Below, piece after piece: positions 50,064 to 58,087 of a DNA stretch of 64,000 nt. Source of the DNA: Todiramphus chloris collaris. Taxonomy: Eukaryota > Chordata > Aves > Coraciiformes > Alcedinidae. The stretch is taken from NCBI GenBank assembly GCA_025345505.1, contig JANVCC010009742.1:3335637-3399636 (forward strand). The letters run 5' to 3'. Under the pieces are notes generated by a model. That model saw only the letters and a program-made list of their open reading frames with translations, did not search any database and was not told the DNA's origin. Within the stretch, counting starts at the first letter, position 1. Every line of letters begins with the position of its first letter. Made by a program: the position numbers and the translations under genes.

Positions 50064-50387
50064 ATGACCATAGACGCGACATTCCGGGCCCTTGCCGATG
50101 TGAGCCGGCGCCAATTGCTCGACAATCTCTTTGCCAGGAACGGCCAGACGCTGGGCGAACTCTGCGAGGGCATCGACATGACGCGTCAGGCCGTAACCAA
50201 GCATCTTGCGATATTGGAAGAGGCCAATCTCATCGCGACGGTCTGGCGGGGCAGGGAAAAGCTGCACTACCTCAACCCGGTGCCGATCCATGAAATTTCC
50301 ACGCGCTGGATCCACAAGTATGAACAGGGTCCGCTGCGCACCCTCGATGAACTCAAGAAAACCCTGGAGGAAGACGGCCATGACTAA
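50064..50387 (+). CDS. ArsR family transcriptional regulator
   Basis: A 107-residue winged-helix repressor (IDATFRALADVSRRQLLDNLF; ELCEGIDMTRQAVTKHLAILEEANLI) without a clear metal-cysteine motif. It is of the type paired with SRPBCC/AHSA1 proteins. Its stop overlaps the next gene by 8 bp. An inverted repeat just upstream suits autoregulation. Confidence 0.92.
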   Translation: MTIDATFRALADVSRRQLLDNLFARNGQTLGELCEGIDMTRQAVTKHLAILEEANLIATVWRGREKLHYLNPVPIHEISTRWIHKYEQGPLRTLDELKKTLEEDGHD

Positions 50388-50841
50388 ACCCAGATTTGTG
50401 TACGTGACCTATATCCGCACAACGCCGGAAAAGCTCTGGCACGCGCTGATCGATCCGGAATTTACCCGGCAGTATTGGGCGGGAACCTGGCAGGATTGCG
50501 ATTGGCAACCCGGTTCCTCGTGGAAACTCATGATTCCGGATGGGCGGGTTGGCGATGCCGGAGAGGTTGTTGAAATCGATCCGCCCAAACGCCTCGTTCT
50601 ATCCTGGCGCAACGAATTCATGCCGGAATTGAAGCAGGAGGGATTTTCGCGCCTCACCTATGAGCTTGATCCGATGGGCGATATGGTGAAACTGACTGTA
50701 GTCCATGAGATGGACCGGCCAGAATCCAAGCTGATCGAGCAGGTTTCCACCGGATGGCCCAGCCTTCTCTCAAGCCTCAAGAGCCTGCTTGAGACAGGTG
50801 AATCGCTTGAAGCGACACGCCATTGGCCGAAAGATATGTAA
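50380..50841 (+). CDS. SRPBCC / AHSA1 domain protein
   Basis: A 153-residue START-like protein of the activator of Hsp90 ATPase 1 type (TTPEKLWHALIDPEFTRQYWAGTW; VVEIDPPKRLVLSW). In bacteria these ArsR-coupled proteins have an unknown ligand. The start overlaps the ArsR gene and GGAGGAAG precedes it, so the two are translationally coupled. Confidence 0.9.
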   Translation: MTKPRFVYVTYIRTTPEKLWHALIDPEFTRQYWAGTWQDCDWQPGSSWKLMIPDGRVGDAGEVVEIDPPKRLVLSWRNEFMPELKQEGFSRLTYELDPMGDMVKLTVVHEMDRPESKLIEQVSTGWPSLLSSLKSLLETGESLEATRHWPKDM

Positions 50842-50894
50842 GCGCCCGAATAAAAACGGGAACGATGTAGAATGTCGGCCCGTTCAATCGTCCT

Positions 50895-50961
50895 AGGGCT
50901 GTTGAACCGAATGAGGAGGGTATGATGACCTATGTTGATGGATTTGTGCTTGCCGTACCGA
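50895..50961 (+). repeat. 67-bp perfect direct repeat, copy A (DUF1428 gene start)
   Basis: Identical over 67 bp to 58021-58087 in the same orientation, 7126 bp apart. It spans the 27 bp before the DUF1428 ATG, including the ribosome binding site, and the first 13 codons. Flanks on both sides are unrelated. Confidence 0.97.
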
Positions 50962-51278
50962 AGGACAAGATCGATGCCTATAAGGCCATGGCGCGCGTGG
51001 CTGGTGACGTCTGGAAGGAACATGGCGCGCTGGCCTATGTAGAATGCCTTGGCGATGACGTTCCCTATGGCGAACTCACCTCGTTTCCACGCGCCGTGCA
51101 GGCGAAGGACGATGAAATCGTCATCTTTTCGTGGATTGTTCATGCGTCGCGAAAGCAGCGGGACGAAACCAACAAGAAAGCCATGGCGGATCCCAGACTT
51201 GCCAGCGATAAATGGGAGATGCCCTTCGATGGCAAGCGCATGATCTATGGCGGGTTCGAGTCGTTTATGGAACTCTGA
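50922..51278 (+). CDS. DUF1428 family protein
   Basis: A 118-residue ferredoxin-like alpha/beta protein of the DUF1428/YbaA-type family (MMTYVDGFVLAVPKDK; AYVECLGDDVPYG; MADPRLASDKWEMPFDGKRMIYGGFE). Function unknown; it often travels with ArsR and SRPBCC genes as here. The ATG at 50922 has GAGGAGGG upstream. Its first 40 bases are duplicated at the start of ntrY. Confidence 0.93.
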   Translation: MMTYVDGFVLAVPKDKIDAYKAMARVAGDVWKEHGALAYVECLGDDVPYGELTSFPRAVQAKDDEIVIFSWIVHASRKQRDETNKKAMADPRLASDKWEMPFDGKRMIYGGFESFMEL

Positions 51279-51314
51279 CACCCATAAAAGGGATTTCAGC
51301 GCAATCGGGGTGAC

Positions 51315-51788
51315 CTACCGCGCGACGTGCTTTTGAACCAGTCGATACTCGTGCCAGATGAGCAGCATGACAAACAGGTCGAAAACCGTCAGCACGATGA
51401 GCGCCGGACTCTGCGTGTAGGAGTAGCGATAAAGCTGATAGGCGATGAATAGCCCCAGAACCACGAGGGACAGCGGATAGGCCCACAGCTTGTTGCGCAG
51501 CAGCGCAATGACGAGCAGGGCTTTGATGAGGCCGTGGCTCAGCAGATAAAAGGCGTAGAAATGCTGGCTGCTGACGGAGAAATCGCCGGCGAGCCTTGCG
51601 AGGTGCGTGGCGATATAATCATCGGGATCGTCCACGAGTCTCGTCTGTGTGAACGTGTTCACCATCAGCCGGATGGAGGCCGTGTTGACAAAAACCAGGA
51701 TCAGACCGCCGATACACTCGATGAGTGCATGGGCGCCCTTCAACAGGATGCTGATCTCGAAAATCCGGTGAATGCGCTTCTCGTTCAT
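51315..51788 (-). CDS. DUF2127 family membrane protein
   Basis: A 157-residue protein with about four helices (RIFEISILLKGAHALIECIGGLILVF; FYAFYLLSHGLIKALLVIALLRNKLWAYPLSL; the last ALIVLTVFDLFVMLLIWHEYR), typical of DUF2127. Function unknown. The start at 51788 is the ATG where the family signature begins. It is 20 bp downstream of the next gene on the - strand. Confidence 0.88.
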   Translation of the reverse strand: MNEKRIHRIFEISILLKGAHALIECIGGLILVFVNTASIRLMVNTFTQTRLVDDPDDYIATHLARLAGDFSVSSQHFYAFYLLSHGLIKALLVIALLRNKLWAYPLSLVVLGLFIAYQLYRYSYTQSPALIVLTVFDLFVMLLIWHEYRLVQKHVAR

Positions 51789-51808
51789 CAGGGCTTCCCG
51801 TTTCGCCG

Positions 51809-52534
51809 CTACGCCAGGATATTGACGGCGCGTGCTGCGACAAGGGCGATGGTCAGCAGGGAGAGCGAAGCTTCCGCCATCATGAGCAGTTTTGCCCGTG
51901 GTGACAGGGGCATCGTGTCGGTCGGCGAGAAAGCCGTCGCGTTGGTGAATGACAGAAAGAGGTAGTCGATGAAGCCGGGTGACCAATCCTTCAGCCGTTC
52001 ATCCTGAATGACCATTTGCGGGAACTGGAAATCGCCATAAGTTTTTGATGTCAGCCCGCGGCTGGCCGGGCCGCCGCGGTCGATGCTCCAGTACCAAAGG
52101 GTGAAGGCGATGACGTTCGTCACCCATATGTTGACCGCATCGATCAGCAGCGTCTGCGCCGACCCTGCATGACCGCCGAGAAGGGCTCTTACAAGAAAAT
52201 ACAGCGCGACAAAGTTCATGAACGTGATCAGGATTGTCAGGCCGAGGGCGGCGCGGCGGATCAGGCGCCGCGAACGCCCGACCAGATGAAAATGCTCGTC
52301 CGTCGTTGCCTGCCTTGCCCGCGTCTGCACCCATGCGGTTGCCATGGACAGCGGCGCCAGCAGCAAAAGCTCGATCACCGGCGCGAGCCAGCGCGGCCCC
52401 CACGAAAAATCATTCACCAGCAGAAACTGCAATCCGGCAACGACGAGGACGGCGGCGCGCGCCATCCAGAAGTCCAGTGCATGGGTCCGCACCGCCATAT
52501 GCTTCTGACGGATATCCGTGTGAGCTGTCTGCAC
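51809..52534 (-). CDS. Uncharacterised inner-membrane protein with ion-channel-like C-terminus
   Basis: A 241-residue protein with about five hydrophobic helices. The C-terminal part has SFTNATAFSPTDTMPLSPRAKLLM between two helices, an arrangement like the pore loop of two-helix ion channels, but without a TVGYG selectivity sequence. It is a conserved family in rhizobia of unknown role. It probably shares an operon with the DUF2127 gene downstream. Confidence 0.7.
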   Translation of the reverse strand: MQTAHTDIRQKHMAVRTHALDFWMARAAVLVVAGLQFLLVNDFSWGPRWLAPVIELLLLAPLSMATAWVQTRARQATTDEHFHLVGRSRRLIRRAALGLTILITFMNFVALYFLVRALLGGHAGSAQTLLIDAVNIWVTNVIAFTLWYWSIDRGGPASRGLTSKTYGDFQFPQMVIQDERLKDWSPGFIDYLFLSFTNATAFSPTDTMPLSPRAKLLMMAEASLSLLTIALVAARAVNILA

Positions 52535-52717
52535 TTGTTTTCACCCCGTTGCTGAAAGACCGCTGCATCCACTGCTGCACCGAAACAGTTCACGGACAAT
52601 TATGTCCTTGAAGCGGCGGCAGCTGTCAAACGCCTGCGATTTCGGGCACGGGGGTTCTGGAACAAATGCGAGGGATAGTGCACTGTCCAAGGGCTCAAAC
52701 CGGAGTAAGACCCCCTC

Positions 52718-53083
52718 ATGCTGTTCAGTCCCGTTGAAACAACCCGCCTTTACCACGCTGCAATCAATGCCCTCGACTTTGAGGCACTTGCCGGCTTTTT
52801 CGCAATCGATGCCGTCTATGCATCGAGCGGTATCGGCGAGATTGCCGGGCAGGAGGCTATCCTGGACGCATTCAAGGTCTATTTTGCAAGCTATCCCGAT
52901 CAGGTTGCCGAGGACGATCTGATCGAAGAGCTGTCGCCCCAATCGGCCAGATCGGTTTGGCGTCTGGTCGCAACGCACCGCCAGACGGGTGAAGTGTCCC
53001 GGCGTTCCGGCGAGGAAGTCATTCTGTTCGATGCAGCCGGGAAAATTCTGCGCGTGACGGTTCAAGACCGCGATGCCTCCTGA
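52718..53083 (+). CDS. SnoaL/NTF2-like protein
   Basis: A 121-residue cone-shaped NTF2-like fold protein (YHAAINALDFEALAGFFAIDAVYASSGIGEIAGQEAILDAF, the SnoaL polyketide cyclase-like pattern). No catalytic residues can be assigned, so function is unknown. It is isolated between two - strand blocks. Confidence 0.85.
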   Translation: MLFSPVETTRLYHAAINALDFEALAGFFAIDAVYASSGIGEIAGQEAILDAFKVYFASYPDQVAEDDLIEELSPQSARSVWRLVATHRQTGEVSRRSGEEVILFDAAGKILRVTVQDRDAS

Positions 53084-53145
53084 GAAGTCCCGGAAAGCAC
53101 CGCGGCAAACCGCATTTATGGCTGTCACCAGGCAGCCTGACGGGA

Positions 53146-53922
53146 TCAGGCTGTCTTCTCTTCAGCCGTATTTGGTCGCCATTTGATCAGCCGGTTCTCC
53201 ACCACGTCGAGCACGCGGTCAATGACGAGAACAAAGACGGCCAGGATGATGATACCGGCAAAAACGCCGACTGCATCGAAATTGCCTTCCGCCTGCGCGA
53301 TCAGATAGCCAAGGCCTGCCGACGCGCCAAGATATTCACCGATGATGGCGCCGACGACCGCGAAGCCGACCGAGGTGCGCAGGGAGGACAGAATCCAGCT
53401 GGCGGCAGCAGGGAAGTAGACATGGCGCAGGAGTTCTGAACGCTTTGCACCGAGAATACGGGCATTGGCCAGAACCACCGGATTGACTTCGCGCACGCCC
53501 TGCATGGCATTGAAGAACGTGATGAAGAACACGAGTGTGACGGCAAGCGCCACCTTCGACCACAACCCGAGTCCGAGCCACAGCACGAAGATCGGCGCAA
53601 GCACCACGCGCGGAATGGCATTGAGGCCCTTGATGAACGGGTCGAGAATGCGTGCGGCACTGCGACTGAGGCCGAGCCAGACGCCGGCGGCAACGCCCAA
53701 TCCCGTTCCGATGACATAGCCCAGAACGGTTTCCGTCAGCGTGATCGTGACGTGGCGATAAAAATTGGGATCGATGACCCAGTTGACGATCTGGTTGAAA
53801 ATGTCGACGGGTGCCGGAAAGAAGAACACGTCGATGACGCCGGTCGACACGCCAAGCTGCCAGCCGCCGAGGATGGCCACAAGCAGGCCCAGTTGGATCA
53901 GTCGTTCAGTCGCGACGTTCAT
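53146..53922 (-). CDS. ABC transporter permease (SsuC/TauC/NrtB type)
   Basis: A 258-residue permease with six helices and the EAA-type loop (ARILGAKRSELLRHVYFPAAASWIL). It matches nitrate/sulfonate/taurine permeases. The ATG at 53922 overlaps the ATPase gene by 17 bp. Part of a - strand operon ordered prpF-like, binding protein, ATPase, permease. Confidence 0.9.
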   Translation of the reverse strand: MNVATERLIQLGLLVAILGGWQLGVSTGVIDVFFFPAPVDIFNQIVNWVIDPNFYRHVTITLTETVLGYVIGTGLGVAAGVWLGLSRSAARILDPFIKGLNAIPRVVLAPIFVLWLGLGLWSKVALAVTLVFFITFFNAMQGVREVNPVVLANARILGAKRSELLRHVYFPAAASWILSSLRTSVGFAVVGAIIGEYLGASAGLGYLIAQAEGNFDAVGVFAGIIILAVFVLVIDRVLDVVENRLIKWRPNTAEEKTA

Positions 53923-54736
53923 AGCTCTTCTCCACTTCGCCGCGCAGCGACGCCCAGATATTGCGGTACAGATCCATAAAACGTGGATCCAGTTTGATTT
54001 CAGCGACGTCGCGCGGTCTTGCAAGGTCCACGTCGAAGCTGTCGATAACCCGGCTGCGCGGTCCGGCGGCAAGCACCGCCACCCGGTCGCCGAGCGCGAT
54101 CGCTTCCTCCAGGTCATGGGTGATCATCACCACGGCGCGGCGCTCCTCCTGCCACAGGCGCAGGAGCTCATTCTGCATCAGATGCCGGGTATGGATATCG
54201 AGCGCCGAAAACGGCTCGTCCATCAGAATGACTTTCGGACCGGTAATCAGCGCCTGCGCCATCTGCACACGCTTGCGCTGGCCGCCGGACAGCTGGTGCG
54301 GATATCGCTGCTCAAAACCCTTCAAGCCCACCTTGGCCAGCCACATCATCGACCGCTCGCGGCGTTCCGCCGTTGCGACGCCTTTGAACAGCAGCCCGAG
54401 TTCAACATTCTCGATGGCGGTTTTCCAGGGCAGCAGGGCATCCTGCTGGAACAGGTAGCCGATATCGTTCTGGATGCCAGAAACCGGATTGCCGTCAATC
54501 GCGACGCGGCCGCCGGACGGCTTGAGCAGCCCGGCGATGGCATTCAATATCGTGCTTTTGCCGCATCCGGTGGGACCGACGATGGCAAGAAACTCCCCAT
54601 CGGCCACCGTCAGATTGACGTTCTCCACCGCAACGAACGTGCCGAATGACATCGTTACGGAATCGATGGACACCATCGCTTTTCGCGGCTGTTCAACGGT
54701 TGCGGCCGCAACCGGTTTTACCATTGCCAAGGCCAT
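53906..54736 (-). CDS. ABC transporter ATP-binding protein (SsuB/TauB type)
   Basis: A 276-residue ABC ATPase with Walker A GPTGCGKSTILNAIAG, Q-loop YLFQQDALLPWKTAIENVELG, signature LSGGQRKRVQMAQALI and Walker [13 protein letters not shown]. Nearest resemblance is to taurine/aliphatic sulfonate/nitrate importers. The N-terminus carries ~20 extra residues before the domain (MALAMVKPVAAATVEQPRK). Confidence 0.92.
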   Translation of the reverse strand: MALAMVKPVAAATVEQPRKAMVSIDSVTMSFGTFVAVENVNLTVADGEFLAIVGPTGCGKSTILNAIAGLLKPSGGRVAIDGNPVSGIQNDIGYLFQQDALLPWKTAIENVELGLLFKGVATAERRERSMMWLAKVGLKGFEQRYPHQLSGGQRKRVQMAQALITGPKVILMDEPFSALDIHTRHLMQNELLRLWQEERRAVVMITHDLEEAIALGDRVAVLAAGPRSRVIDSFDVDLARPRDVAEIKLDPRFMDLYRNIWASLRGEVEKSYERRD

Positions 54737-54747
54737 GGTTCTCTCCC

Positions 54748-55749
54748 TCAGTTCGTGCCTTCGTGCGGCGCTTTGTCGACGAAATGGTTGGTGTAGGTCT
54801 TCTTCAGGTCGATGTCCGTTGCCGCCACCTTGTCATTGAAGCTTTTCAGGACTGCCAGCGGCGTTTCGACTTCGGCCTCGTTGAAGCGGCCGTCGACCGA
54901 GAAGATGGGCTTGGCGTTTGCCACTGCCTTTATGTAGGTTTCCTTGTCTCCGGAAATGAAGGCCTCGGGAAGTTTTTGAACGATTTCCTCCGGAGCGCTC
55001 TTGTTCATCCATTCCAGGGCCTTGACCGTTGCATTGACGACCTTCTGGATCGTCTCCGGATTCTTGTCGATGTAGGACTGCGTGGCGTAGAGAACCGAGG
55101 TCGGATAGATGCCGCCGTAGATCTCCTTGGCGCCGTCGTCGCTGCGCGCGTCGATCAGGATTTTACCGACGCCCTTGGCTTCAATGAAGGTCGCCGCCGG
55201 ATCGTAGTTCACCAGGAGGTCGACCTTTCCCTGTTCGAGAGCGGCGACGGCTGCCGAGCCGGAACCGACGCCGATGAGCGAAACGTCATCCGCCGAAAGC
55301 TGGTGGCGCTGCAGATAGTAGCGAACGAAGAAATCCGACGAGGAGCCGGGGGCGGTAATGCCGATCTTGGCGCCCTTGATGGTTTCGGGCTTTGCCGGAT
55401 CGAATGTGCTGTTCTTGCCGCCTGCAAGCACCAGCCCCGAATTGCGCGCCAGCAGCACAATGCCAACAACGTTCTTCTTCTGCGCCTGCATCTGGATCGT
55501 GTGATCGTAGAAGCCGACCGCTATGTCGGTCGAACCGGCGACGAGCGCCTGCAGCGTTTTCGAACCGCCCGAGGCAAAATTCTCGACGGTGACATCAAGC
55601 CCTTCCTTTTCATAAAGGCCGAGGCCCGAAGCGACCGGAAATGGCAGGTTGTTGAGATTGTAAGAGCCGACGCTGATGCGGACAGGTTCGGCAAACGCGG
55701 ATCCTGCGAATGCCACCGTCGCCGCCAGAGCGAGCATGAGTTTATGCAT
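54748..55749 (-). CDS. ABC transporter substrate-binding protein (NMT1/SsuA-like)
   Basis: A 333-residue periplasmic protein with a signal peptide (LMLALAATVAFAGSAFAEP). The mature domain reads VRISVGSYNLNNLPFPVASGLGLYEKEGLDVTVE, then STDIAVGFYDHTIQMQAQ and GITAPGSSSDFFVRYYLQRH, the NMT1/SsuA fold. The ligand is unknown; the neighbouring isomerase hints at a tricarboxylate or aromatic breakdown acid. Start at the ATG on 55749 with GGAGGAAATA upstream. Confidence 0.9.
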   Translation of the reverse strand: MHKLMLALAATVAFAGSAFAEPVRISVGSYNLNNLPFPVASGLGLYEKEGLDVTVENFASGGSKTLQALVAGSTDIAVGFYDHTIQMQAQKKNVVGIVLLARNSGLVLAGGKNSTFDPAKPETIKGAKIGITAPGSSSDFFVRYYLQRHQLSADDVSLIGVGSGSAAVAALEQGKVDLLVNYDPAATFIEAKGVGKILIDARSDDGAKEIYGGIYPTSVLYATQSYIDKNPETIQKVVNATVKALEWMNKSAPEEIVQKLPEAFISGDKETYIKAVANAKPIFSVDGRFNEAEVETPLAVLKSFNDKVAATDIDLKKTYTNHFVDKAPHEGTN

Positions 55750-55796
55750 GGTATTTCCTCCCAGATGTGCGATGCCCTCCCGGCAACCGCGTTCAA

Positions 55797-56879
55797 TTAT
55801 GCTGCGCAAACCATTTGCGCTACAGGTTTGGCAAAGACTTGCCCCTCAAACAGACGGCGGGCGGTACGCAATATGCCGGCGACCGTTGTGCCATTGCGGG
55901 ATTCCAGCTTGACTTCCAGACGGCCGCTCGGATGTTCGAGAACAAGATTGACCGGAAGCTTGCGTCCTCCGATCAGGCGTGATGCGACCGTGGCATCGCT
56001 GATGCAGGCCGTGGCAATGCCAACGGCTCCCGTCGTGGCGAGGGAGGGATGGCACTGGTGCGGCATGAAATAGCGCACATTCAGATCACCGCCGGCTTTC
56101 GGTTTTGAGATGAGGACGGGTTTGGGCGTGACCTGCATCCGCACGTCGCCCATGCCCATGCGCTGGCCCGCCTGCAGCCGCAGCCTTTCCAGCCGCTCGA
56201 GGAGGGCACGGTCCGCGTTGAGTTCGACAGCGCTCTCATAGCCTGTTGCTCCGATGGCTGCGGCCTCGAGTATCATCATCGGCATGGCGCAATCGATGCA
56301 GGTGACATCGATGCCGTCGATGATCTCGCGGGGATGGCCCGTTGGAAACAGCTTGCCGGTTCGTGCTCCGGCAGCGTCCATGAATGTCAGGGCAATCGGC
56401 GCGGCGTGCCCCGGCACCCCGTCAATCGATGCATCGCCGAGATAGGCCACGCGGCCGTCGGGCGTCGGCACCTCCGCCTCAATCAGCTTGCCGGTGTTGA
56501 CATTGTGTATCCGCACCCGCGTTACCGGTCCTGTCGTTGTGATCAAACCGGCTTCGATGGCAAACGGGCCAACGGCAGCAAGCATGTTGCCGCAATTGGG
56601 GGATGTGTCGACCATCTGCTGATCGATCCGTACCTGGGCAAAGAGATAGTCGACATCGGCACCCGTGACCGTGGACGGGCCAACGATGGCAACCTTGCTG
56701 GTGACCGGGTTGCCGCCGCCGATACCGTCGATCTGCAGGGGATGACCGGACCCCATCACCGACAGCAGGATCTGGTCGCGCTGCTGCGGATCGGAGGGAA
56801 GATCCGATGCCAGAAAAAACGGTCCCTTGGACGTACCGCCTCTCATGAGGACGCAAGGTATGCGAAGGAGGTCATTCAT
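55797..56879 (-). CDS. PrpF-family isomerase (4-oxalomesaconate tautomerase GalD-like)
   Basis: A 360-residue protein of the AcnD-accessory PrpF/GalD fold. It starts LLRIPCVLMRGGTSKGPFFLA, the signature of the family, with IDGIGGGNPVTSKVAIVGPS and NCGNMLAAVGPFAIEAG supplying the catalytic Cys. The IDCAMPMM segment supplies a second conserved cysteine. Such enzymes isomerise cis/trans unsaturated acids such as 2-methylaconitate or oxalomesaconate. It is divergent from the LysR gene, and upstream of the ABC genes in one operon. The ATG at 56879 is preferred; an in-frame start at 56900 exists. Confidence 0.88.
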   Translation of the reverse strand: MNDLLRIPCVLMRGGTSKGPFFLASDLPSDPQQRDQILLSVMGSGHPLQIDGIGGGNPVTSKVAIVGPSTVTGADVDYLFAQVRIDQQMVDTSPNCGNMLAAVGPFAIEAGLITTTGPVTRVRIHNVNTGKLIEAEVPTPDGRVAYLGDASIDGVPGHAAPIALTFMDAAGARTGKLFPTGHPREIIDGIDVTCIDCAMPMMILEAAAIGATGYESAVELNADRALLERLERLRLQAGQRMGMGDVRMQVTPKPVLISKPKAGGDLNVRYFMPHQCHPSLATTGAVGIATACISDATVASRLIGGRKLPVNLVLEHPSGRLEVKLESRNGTTVAGILRTARRLFEGQVFAKPVAQMVCAA

Positions 56880-56928
56880 GGCGCAGCGCTCTTTATTCAT
56901 GCGTTCAACAGAACAATCTGTCGGTTTC

Positions 56929-56967
56929 TTGCATTTTGCGGTAAGGTGATTGATATGTGAAATGCAA
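56929..56967. promoter_or_regulatory. Inverted repeat between prpF-like and LysR genes
   Basis: TTGCATTT (56929-56936) and AAATGCAA (56960-56967) form a perfect 8-bp inverted repeat with a 23-bp spacer in the divergent promoter region. This fits LysR binding as an operator for the operon and its own gene. Confidence 0.5.
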
Positions 56968-56989
56968 AGTTTTCGAGGATTGATGTGAT

Positions 56990-57889
56990 ATGAGCATTAA
57001 TTGTGAGATACTGGATCTGCGGGCTTTTCTCTCGGTGGTGGAGCTGGAAAGTTTTCACCGGGCGGCGGAAGTCTTGAATCTCTCGCAACCGGCGTTGAGC
57101 CGGCGCATCCAGAAGCTGGAGGCAACCATCGGAGCGCCGCTTCTGGAGCGGACCACGCGCCATGTCTCGGCCACGGCGGTGGGAAGCGAACTCATTCCGC
57201 TCGTTCAGCGCATGCTGGAGGAATTTGACGGCTCGCTCTTTGCCGTGCGGGATATCGGCGCCCAGCGCAGCGGGCTCGTCACCATCGCGTGCCTGCCCAC
57301 CGCCGCCTTCTATTTTCTGCCGACAGTGATCAAGCAGTTCAATGCCGAATACCCGCACATCCGCTTCCGCATCCTTGACCTTCCCGCCACCGACGGGCTT
57401 TTGGCTGTTGCCCGCGGCGAGGTGGAATTCGGCATCAACATCATGGGCGCTGCCGACCCCGATCTGATTTTCGACCGGCTGATCGAGGACCCGTTCGTGC
57501 TTGCGGCGCGCAAGGATCACCCGCTTGCCGCCAAAAGCGAACTCGGATGGGAAGACCTGACGCCCTATCCGCTGATTACCGTGCACCGCTCCAGCGGCAA
57601 CCGGACACTGCTCGACGCGGCATTGGCGAAATCCAACCTGAAATTGCGCTGGTTCTACGAGGTGACGCACCTGTCAACGTCGCTCGGCCTCGTCGAGGCG
57701 GGACTGGGGATTTCCGTGCTGCCCAAGCTGGCAACGCCGCAGGAGGAGCACCCGTTTCTCGTCACTCGGCCGATCCGAAATCCGGAAATTTCGCGGACCA
57801 TCGGGGTTGTCCGGCGGCGGGGAGGAACATTGTCACCCGCTGCCGAGCGCTTTCTCAACATGCTGATTGGCACTTGGTCGGAAGGTTAG
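56990..57889 (+). CDS. LysR family transcriptional regulator
   Basis: A 299-residue LTTR with an N-terminal winged helix (LRAFLSVVELESFHRAAEVLNLSQPALSRRIQKLEATIGAPLLERTTR) and a LysR substrate domain (VTIACLPTAAFYFLPTVIKQF). Divergent from the prpF-like gene and therefore its probable regulator, with a ligand that should be a breakdown acid. The ATG at 56990 follows GAGGATTGATGTG. Confidence 0.94.
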   Translation: MSINCEILDLRAFLSVVELESFHRAAEVLNLSQPALSRRIQKLEATIGAPLLERTTRHVSATAVGSELIPLVQRMLEEFDGSLFAVRDIGAQRSGLVTIACLPTAAFYFLPTVIKQFNAEYPHIRFRILDLPATDGLLAVARGEVEFGINIMGAADPDLIFDRLIEDPFVLAARKDHPLAAKSELGWEDLTPYPLITVHRSSGNRTLLDAALAKSNLKLRWFYEVTHLSTSLGLVEAGLGISVLPKLATPQEEHPFLVTRPIRNPEISRTIGVVRRRGGTLSPAAERFLNMLIGTWSEG

Positions 57890-58020
57890 GGCGGCGTGAA
57901 AACTGCTTCTTCAAGGGAAGCTGTGATCCGCAATACGCTGGCCATTGACCGGGTCAACCCGAAAGGATGAGCCGTGCCAAACGTGCGGTGTTGAAGCAAT
58001 TCTGCACAGGTTTCGACGAG

Positions 58021-58087
58021 AGGGCTGTTGAACCGAATGAGGAGGGTATGATGACCTATGTTGATGGATTTGTGCTTGCCGTACCGA
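58021..58087 (+). repeat. 67-bp perfect direct repeat, copy B (fused to ntrY)
   Basis: Second copy of the DUF1428 gene start (see 50895-50961). It ends at codon 13/14 of the ntrY reading frame, after which the sequence is NtrY-like. The frame is kept, so ntrY uses this ribosome binding site and ATG. Confidence 0.97.

Noticed and set aside
57967-58047. Upstream extension of ntrY (27 codons, start at 57967)
   Set aside because: No usable ribosome binding site; the codons look unrelated to NtrY, and the repeat-derived GAGGAGGG plus ATG at 58048 is far better.
21377-58047. Genomic island of the integrase/tRNA type
   Set aside because: No integrase, recombinase, tRNA border or att-like repeat flanking the whole region was found; the 67-bp repeat brackets only the last 7.1 kb.
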